This document shows positions 14,409-17,793 of a DNA stretch of 17,793 nt, one piece after another (positions within the stretch are counted from its first letter, which is position 1; every line of letters begins with the position of its first letter). The notes beneath the pieces were generated by a model. The model ran no database searches. It was not told where the DNA came from and was given only the letters and a program-made list of their open reading frames with translations. A program made the position numbers and the translations under genes. The stretch comes from CAZOOK01 sp964581385 (lineage in GTDB: Bacteria > Pseudomonadota > Gammaproteobacteria > Nevskiales > Nevskiaceae). The stretch covers positions 1 through 17,793 of the forward strand of contig CAZOOK010000060.1 in NCBI GenBank assembly GCA_964581385.1. Reading direction: 5' to 3'.

Positions 14409-15701
14409 CTATTTGGGAGCGAGCCAGTCGCGCAAGGTTTCGTCCGCACCACCGCGCGCGCGCGCTTCGACGTCGAGGATCAGCTTCTCGATGCGCTCGG
14501 CAAACACGGTGGAACGGGCCCACGACGGCCATTCACCGCGCGTGCGCAACCACAGATCGCCGAGTGTCAGCGTTGCCGGATCACGCGCCGGCAGCAGGCG
14601 CCGATCCACACCCGATTCGGCGAGCACACCGTCCGCGATCAGTTCGCTGGCCGCGCGCTCGATGTATTCGAGCGGGATACCGAGCGCGGCGTGCAACTCT
14701 TCGCGGGTCGGTGCCGGCTGCGCTTGGATGAAACGACTACCGGCCTCTGCGGCGATCAGCAGCGCGATCCACTCCGCCTCGCGGCTGCCCGGCGGCGGTG
14801 GCGTGCCGGCTTTCCGCAGTTCGCGCGGATACTGGACGTAGAACGCGAGCCGACAGCCGAGCAGCAGAATCATCCAGCTCACGTGCAGCCAGATCAGCAT
14901 GAAGATCAGGATGGCGAAACTCGAATAAACAGCGTTGTAATTGCTCGCGTGTGAAACGAAGACGGCAAAGATGAGGCCGGCGAGCTGCCAGGCGATGCCA
15001 GCCACGGCGGCGCCGACTGCAGCCGCACGGATTTTGACCTCGGTATTCGGGATGTAGGCATACAGGAAAGTGAAACCGCCGGTGGTGAGTAGATACGGCG
15101 TGAGCCGGCTCACCGCGAAAATCAGCGCGCCGAACGGCTGGATCGCATGCAGATGCGCCGCGACGTGGCTGCCCAATGGCGAACTGCCGAGCCCAAACGC
15201 TGACACCATTAACACCGGCCCCACGATGAGAATCGCCAAGTAATCCCCGAAGCGCTGCTTGATGCCGCGCGCGCGCGGAATCCGCCACAGCAAATTGAAG
15301 CTCTCTTCGATCTTCTGGATCATCGAGATCGCGGTGTAGATCAGCATCAGAACACCCACCGAGCCGAGCACGCCGACGCGCATGTTGTTCACGAAGCCGA
15401 TGATGTTGTGTGCCAGCACCGGCCCCTGCACGCCAAGCGGCGCCAGAAATGTTTCCAGCATGGGCTCCAGACTGTTATGGATGCCGAGCGCCTTGAGCAG
15501 CGAAAACGCCAGTGCCAGCAGCGGCACCAGCGCCAGCAGCGAGGTATAGACAAGGCTCATCGCGCGCAGGCTCACGTCGCCCTGGGCGATATCGCGCGTC
15601 AGCGCCAGCGCGTAATTCGCGGCGGTGGCGAAACGCTGCACGCGGAGTGACTGCGGCCGCCACGCCGCGAGGCGATCCTGCAAACGATCGATGATCGGCA
15701 C
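14409..15701 (-). CDS. YihY/BrkB-family inner-membrane protein with C-terminal soluble domain
   Basis: The 430-residue protein belongs to the YihY/virulence-factor BrkB family (UPF0761, formerly misnamed RNase BN). The GTG at 15701 is chosen because GGAGC (complement of 15706-15710) precedes it. The longer open frame reaching 15818 adds residues that look unrelated. About six membrane segments lie near 48-72, 109-127, 154-172, 188-214, 224-248 and 256-288. The family hallmark GDVSLRAMSLVYTSLLALVP is at 41-60, with KIEESFNLLWRI at 130-141. Residues 305-430 form a soluble tail. They include a helix-turn-helix-like stretch (TREELHAALGIPLEYIERA, 332-350) that E. coli YihY lacks. Function is unknown, and a role in envelope transport or regulation is speculation. 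Confidence 0.85.
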   Translation of the reverse strand: MPIIDRLQDRLAAWRPQSLRVQRFATAANYALALTRDIAQGDVSLRAMSLVYTSLLALVPLLALAFSLLKALGIHNSLEPMLETFLAPLGVQGPVLAHNIIGFVNNMRVGVLGSVGVLMLIYTAISMIQKIEESFNLLWRIPRARGIKQRFGDYLAILIVGPVLMVSAFGLGSSPLGSHVAAHLHAIQPFGALIFAVSRLTPYLLTTGGFTFLYAYIPNTEVKIRAAAVGAAVAGIAWQLAGLIFAVFVSHASNYNAVYSSFAILIFMLIWLHVSWMILLLGCRLAFYVQYPRELRKAGTPPPPGSREAEWIALLIAAEAGSRFIQAQPAPTREELHAALGIPLEYIERAASELIADGVLAESGVDRRLLPARDPATLTLGDLWLRTRGEWPSWARSTVFAERIEKLILDVEARARGGADETLRDWLAPK

Positions 15702-15780
15702 GCGAGCTCCGTTTCGCTCAGAGAACCCGATTGTCGTGCGTCGCGCTTGCCGCTGTCCACGGTGGGTGCACTCTGAGCAA

Positions 15781-16227
15781 ATGAATCCACAGGGTCGTGT
15801 TGCCCTTTTGTTATCCAATCCCTTTGCATTTCAAGGGTTGATAAAAAAGCCCTATTCAGAAAATCCCCGAACATTCGGCGATCACCTCAAGCGCGCGCGA
15901 CTCATGTACGGCCTAAAGAAACGCAACGTTGCAGCTCTCATCGGCGCTAATATCGCGACCATCATCAACTGGGAAAAGGGCCGTACCAAACCGCCCGTAC
16001 CGTCCATCCCGGCCATCATTGCTTTCCTGTGATGTGACCCCTTTCCGCCGGCGCAGACACTTTCGGAGCGGATGCTCACCAAGCGCCGCGCAATAGGCTG
16101 GTCGATCGCCGAAGCTGCTCGGCAACTTGGGGTGGATAAGGGGACGTGAAGTTATTGGGAAAAGGGAAGCATCCCATCGTGGCCGAGATACCAGAGCTTG
16201 CTGGAACGTTTCTTGGTCGGCGCGTAG
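15781..16227 (+). pseudogene. Double-HTH (XRE-like) regulator gene broken by two in-frame TGA codons
   Basis: The frame beginning at ATG 15781 (or TTG 15838) encodes a small tandem HTH protein. The first half is PRTFGDHLKRARLMYGLKKR, then NVAALIGANIATIINWEKGR, then PSIPAIIAFL. At that point TGA (16030-16032) replaces an expected glycine codon. The same frame continues as CDPFPPAQTLSERMLTKRRA, then IGWSIAEAARQLGVDKGT. A second TGA (16147-16149) is followed by SYWEKGSIPSWPRYQSLLER and a TAG at 16225. The order of motifs (FGDHL...WE-G...AFLGYDPFPP...L-ERL...WE-G) matches a widespread family of putative DNA-binding proteins. The break is by substitution, not frameshift. The first 83 codons could still yield a one-domain protein. 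Confidence 0.75.
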
Positions 16228-16251
16228 CAGAGTAAGTTGTCAGGGGACATC

Positions 16252-16267
16252 TGTGAACTAGGTCACA
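16252..16267 (+). promoter_or_regulatory. CRP/Clp/Vfr-type operator TGTGAACTAGGTCACA
   Basis: TGTGA and TCACA half-sites are perfect and separated by 6 bp, the consensus for CRP-family activators. The centre (16259.5) lies about 62-64 bp upstream of the start predicted from the extended -10 element at 16308-16316. That is the position of a class I CRP-activated promoter. The gene controlled would be the secreted repeat protein that starts at 16407. Confidence 0.65.
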
Positions 16268-16287
16268 AAATGAACCTACCACCTGCT

Positions 16288-16316
16288 TTCTCAGACTTCA
16301 CCGTCCGTGCTAGCGT
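16288..16316 (+). promoter_or_regulatory. Candidate activator-dependent promoter with extended -10
   Basis: TGCTAGCGT (16308-16316) is an extended -10 element. Seventeen bp upstream lies a poor -35, TTCTCA (16288-16293). A weak -35 with a CRP site at about -62 is typical of activator-dependent promoters. The predicted start near 16322 leaves an 85-nt leader. Confidence 0.4.
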
Positions 16317-16406
16317 AACAACAAACACGCGCTGAATCCGAGTTGCATGAATGATTAACAAACGTCATGCGAGTGACGCGGCGCAACAAAACGTTGGGGG
16401 GACGTT

Positions 16407-17743
16407 ATGAACAATCACAAAGTATTCAAACCGACTTTGCTCGCCTCGGCAGTGGCTATCGCCTTCTCCATCACACCGAACACAGTCCGGGCTGCCGGAA
16501 ACCCGGTCGTGGGTCCCACATTCACGGTTCCGTTATCGAACGGAACGGCACCGCTTTCCGTTGCTCGCGCCGATTCCGGTGTCTTCATATTGGGCTGGAG
16601 AGGTGATAGCACAAGCGCCGCATCCACCACCAGCGTCCAGACTTTCAATAACGATGGAACACCGTTGAGCGCTGAAATACGCCTTGTGAGTGACCTTTTC
16701 GTATCAAATGGCTCTGTTTCGAAAATTGCCGTCGCCGCGGATCTAGACGGCGATTTCGTGGCAAGCTGGATATCTTCGAACCCCAACAAAATCTATGCGC
16801 AGCGTTTTTCCCAAGCGGGGGACGCACAAGGTAAACAAGTGACAGTCGCGGCAGCCCCTCAGACGCTCGATCTCGACTGGCAGAACGACACATTCATCCG
16901 ATGGTTGCCGTAGACTCCGACGGCGACTTGGCAATCAGTTGGACTATCAATCCGACGCTGGCTTTCGGTTGGTGCTGGGGCAATGGGTACACAGGCTGGA
17001 TCCACGGCTGCTTTGGCGGCAGCTCCAACATAACCTATGTATCTATATATAACACCAGCGGCTCGACACTGCAGTGGAAAGGATCGGGAACGACTATCCG
17101 CAAGCTTGGACCCGCTCCGATTGAAATCCCCGGCGGATTGCTCCCACAGTCGGGGGGTGGTTTCCTACAGCTCTCTAATACATATTCACTGACCGGCGGT
17201 AGCTCCGCCGTATCCGCACAGCCGCTGAGTTCACATGGGCAGAAAGTGGGTACCGCTTGGACAGCGACGGATCCGGGCGGCAGTCCTGAAACTGTTTCAG
17301 GAATTAGCGGTGCCGCTGCGGATGCGAATGGAAATGTTGCAATCGTCTGGCAAACCCTCAACGGTTCGGATTCCCCTATCTACGTGAGACGTTATTCTGC
17401 GAATGGAACACCGCTTGGAAACCGCATAACCGTCGCAGATCGCACTAATATCCAGTATTACAATTGCTTCTTCCCCATTGTTGAGATGGCCCCGTCGGGA
17501 ATGTTTATAGTGTTGTGGGGAGAGGATTTGGGTACTTTCTGTGGAATAAAAGGCCAATACTTCAATACCGACGGCTCACCCAACGGCGCTGCGTTTACCG
17601 TCACCGATACCGACTATGTAACCTATTATGGCCCGCCCGCCGCGGCAATCGATTCCACCGGCAATCTAACCGTCGTTTGGGAAAAGACGGCGAGCGTGGG
17701 ACTTGCCTCATTATTAGGACGAAACATTACTTCGCCTCACTAA
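16407..17743 (+). pseudogene. Secreted repeat protein, frame-disrupted near residue 160
   Basis: The first frame (16407-16913) encodes a signal peptide (MNNHKVFKPTLLASAVAIAF, cleavage near VRA-AG), then repeats such as IAVAADLDGDFVASWIS. It runs out at TAG 16911-16913. The second frame (shifted by two bases relative to the first) opens by 16901 with MVAVDSDGDLAISWT and continues to 17743. It carries repeats ADANGNVAIVWQT...RRYSANGTPLG and AIDSTGNLTVVWEK. The same repeat unit (a-D--G---V-W, about 45-50 residues, often with i-gq-f---G-p-g) occurs on both sides, so they are one gene with a net frameshift around 16880-16905. The unit resembles beta-propeller-like surface proteins of unknown function. 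GGGGGGA precedes the start. Alternatives are two expressed halves, or a sequencing error, as no slippery run marks the site. Confidence 0.7.
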
Positions 17744-17793
17744 CCCGGATGCGTCATGAGTATGTGACGATTGCGGGCTGAAGGGGCGTGGCG

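Larger units (their letters stand above)
16228..16406 (+). other. Leader region of the secreted repeat protein gene
   Basis: Apart from the operator and promoter listed separately, this gap ends in AACGT-TGGGGGG-ACGTT (16390-16406). There the strong ribosome binding site sits in the 7-nt loop of a possible 5-bp stem that abuts the ATG at 16407. No other gene or repeat is evident. Confidence 0.35.

Noticed and set aside
15702..15818. N-terminal extension of the YihY protein to 15818
   Set aside because: The extra 39 residues do not look like the family N-terminus, and a GTG with a well placed GGAGC site begins at 15701.
16030..16149. Selenocysteine or recoded TGA in the HTH gene
   Set aside because: No SECIS-like hairpin is apparent just after either TGA, and this family has no selenoprotein members known to me.
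1..17793. CRISPR array, insertion sequence or phage module
   Set aside because: No regularly spaced repeats, transposase, terminal inverted repeats or phage structural genes were seen on either strand.

Overview
The window is GC-rich DNA, most likely from a gamma- or beta-proteobacterium. A Xanthomonadales-like genome fits the gene content and signals, but the sequence alone does not prove it. A compact catabolic operon fills the middle. The flanks are ordinary chromosomal genes: a tRNA, a secreted esterase, an acyl-CoA-ligase-like gene, a YihY/BrkB membrane protein, a broken helix-turn-helix gene and a secreted repeat protein. There is no CRISPR array, insertion sequence or prophage.

Left flank (1-1935). 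tRNA-Arg(CCG) lies on the minus strand. Divergent from it is a 57-codon gene (184-357) whose last 14 codons and stop codon lie inside a 21-bp perfect hairpin (317-372). This layout is the hallmark of ArfA-type ribosome-rescue genes, which are expressed from mRNAs cut inside the reading frame. The protein also resembles the ArfA core weakly. A convergent secreted PHB-depolymerase-type esterase (384-1415) follows. The 520-bp leader that comes next holds a promoter with an overlapping CTTGTATACAAG palindrome, a guanidine-I (ykkC) riboswitch at about 1733-1840, and a leader with competing pairings around the ribosome binding site.

Guanidine operon (1936-11593, plus strand). In order it encodes a periplasmic binding protein, a permease and an ATPase (one ABC importer), two DUF1989 proteins of the 'urea carboxylase-associated' type, a 1182-residue biotin-dependent carboxylase, and an allophanate hydrolase. 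These proteins would import guanidine, carboxylate it to carboxyguanidine at the cost of ATP, deiminate that to allophanate, and hydrolyse allophanate to ammonia and CO2. The riboswitch argues for guanidine rather than urea as the physiological substrate. Three small hairpins separate the transport genes from the catabolic genes.

Right flank (11594-17793). A small outer-membrane beta-barrel-like protein is followed on the minus strand by a FadD-like protein that has lost the catalytic A10 lysine, and by a YihY/BrkB-family membrane protein with a long soluble tail. Next comes a double-HTH regulator gene interrupted by two in-frame TGA codons. A secreted repeat protein gene closes the window; it has a near-perfect CRP/Clp-type operator upstream and a frameshift in the middle. 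The beta-barrel gene and the last two loci look less GC-rich than the operon, which is consistent with a more accessory origin.
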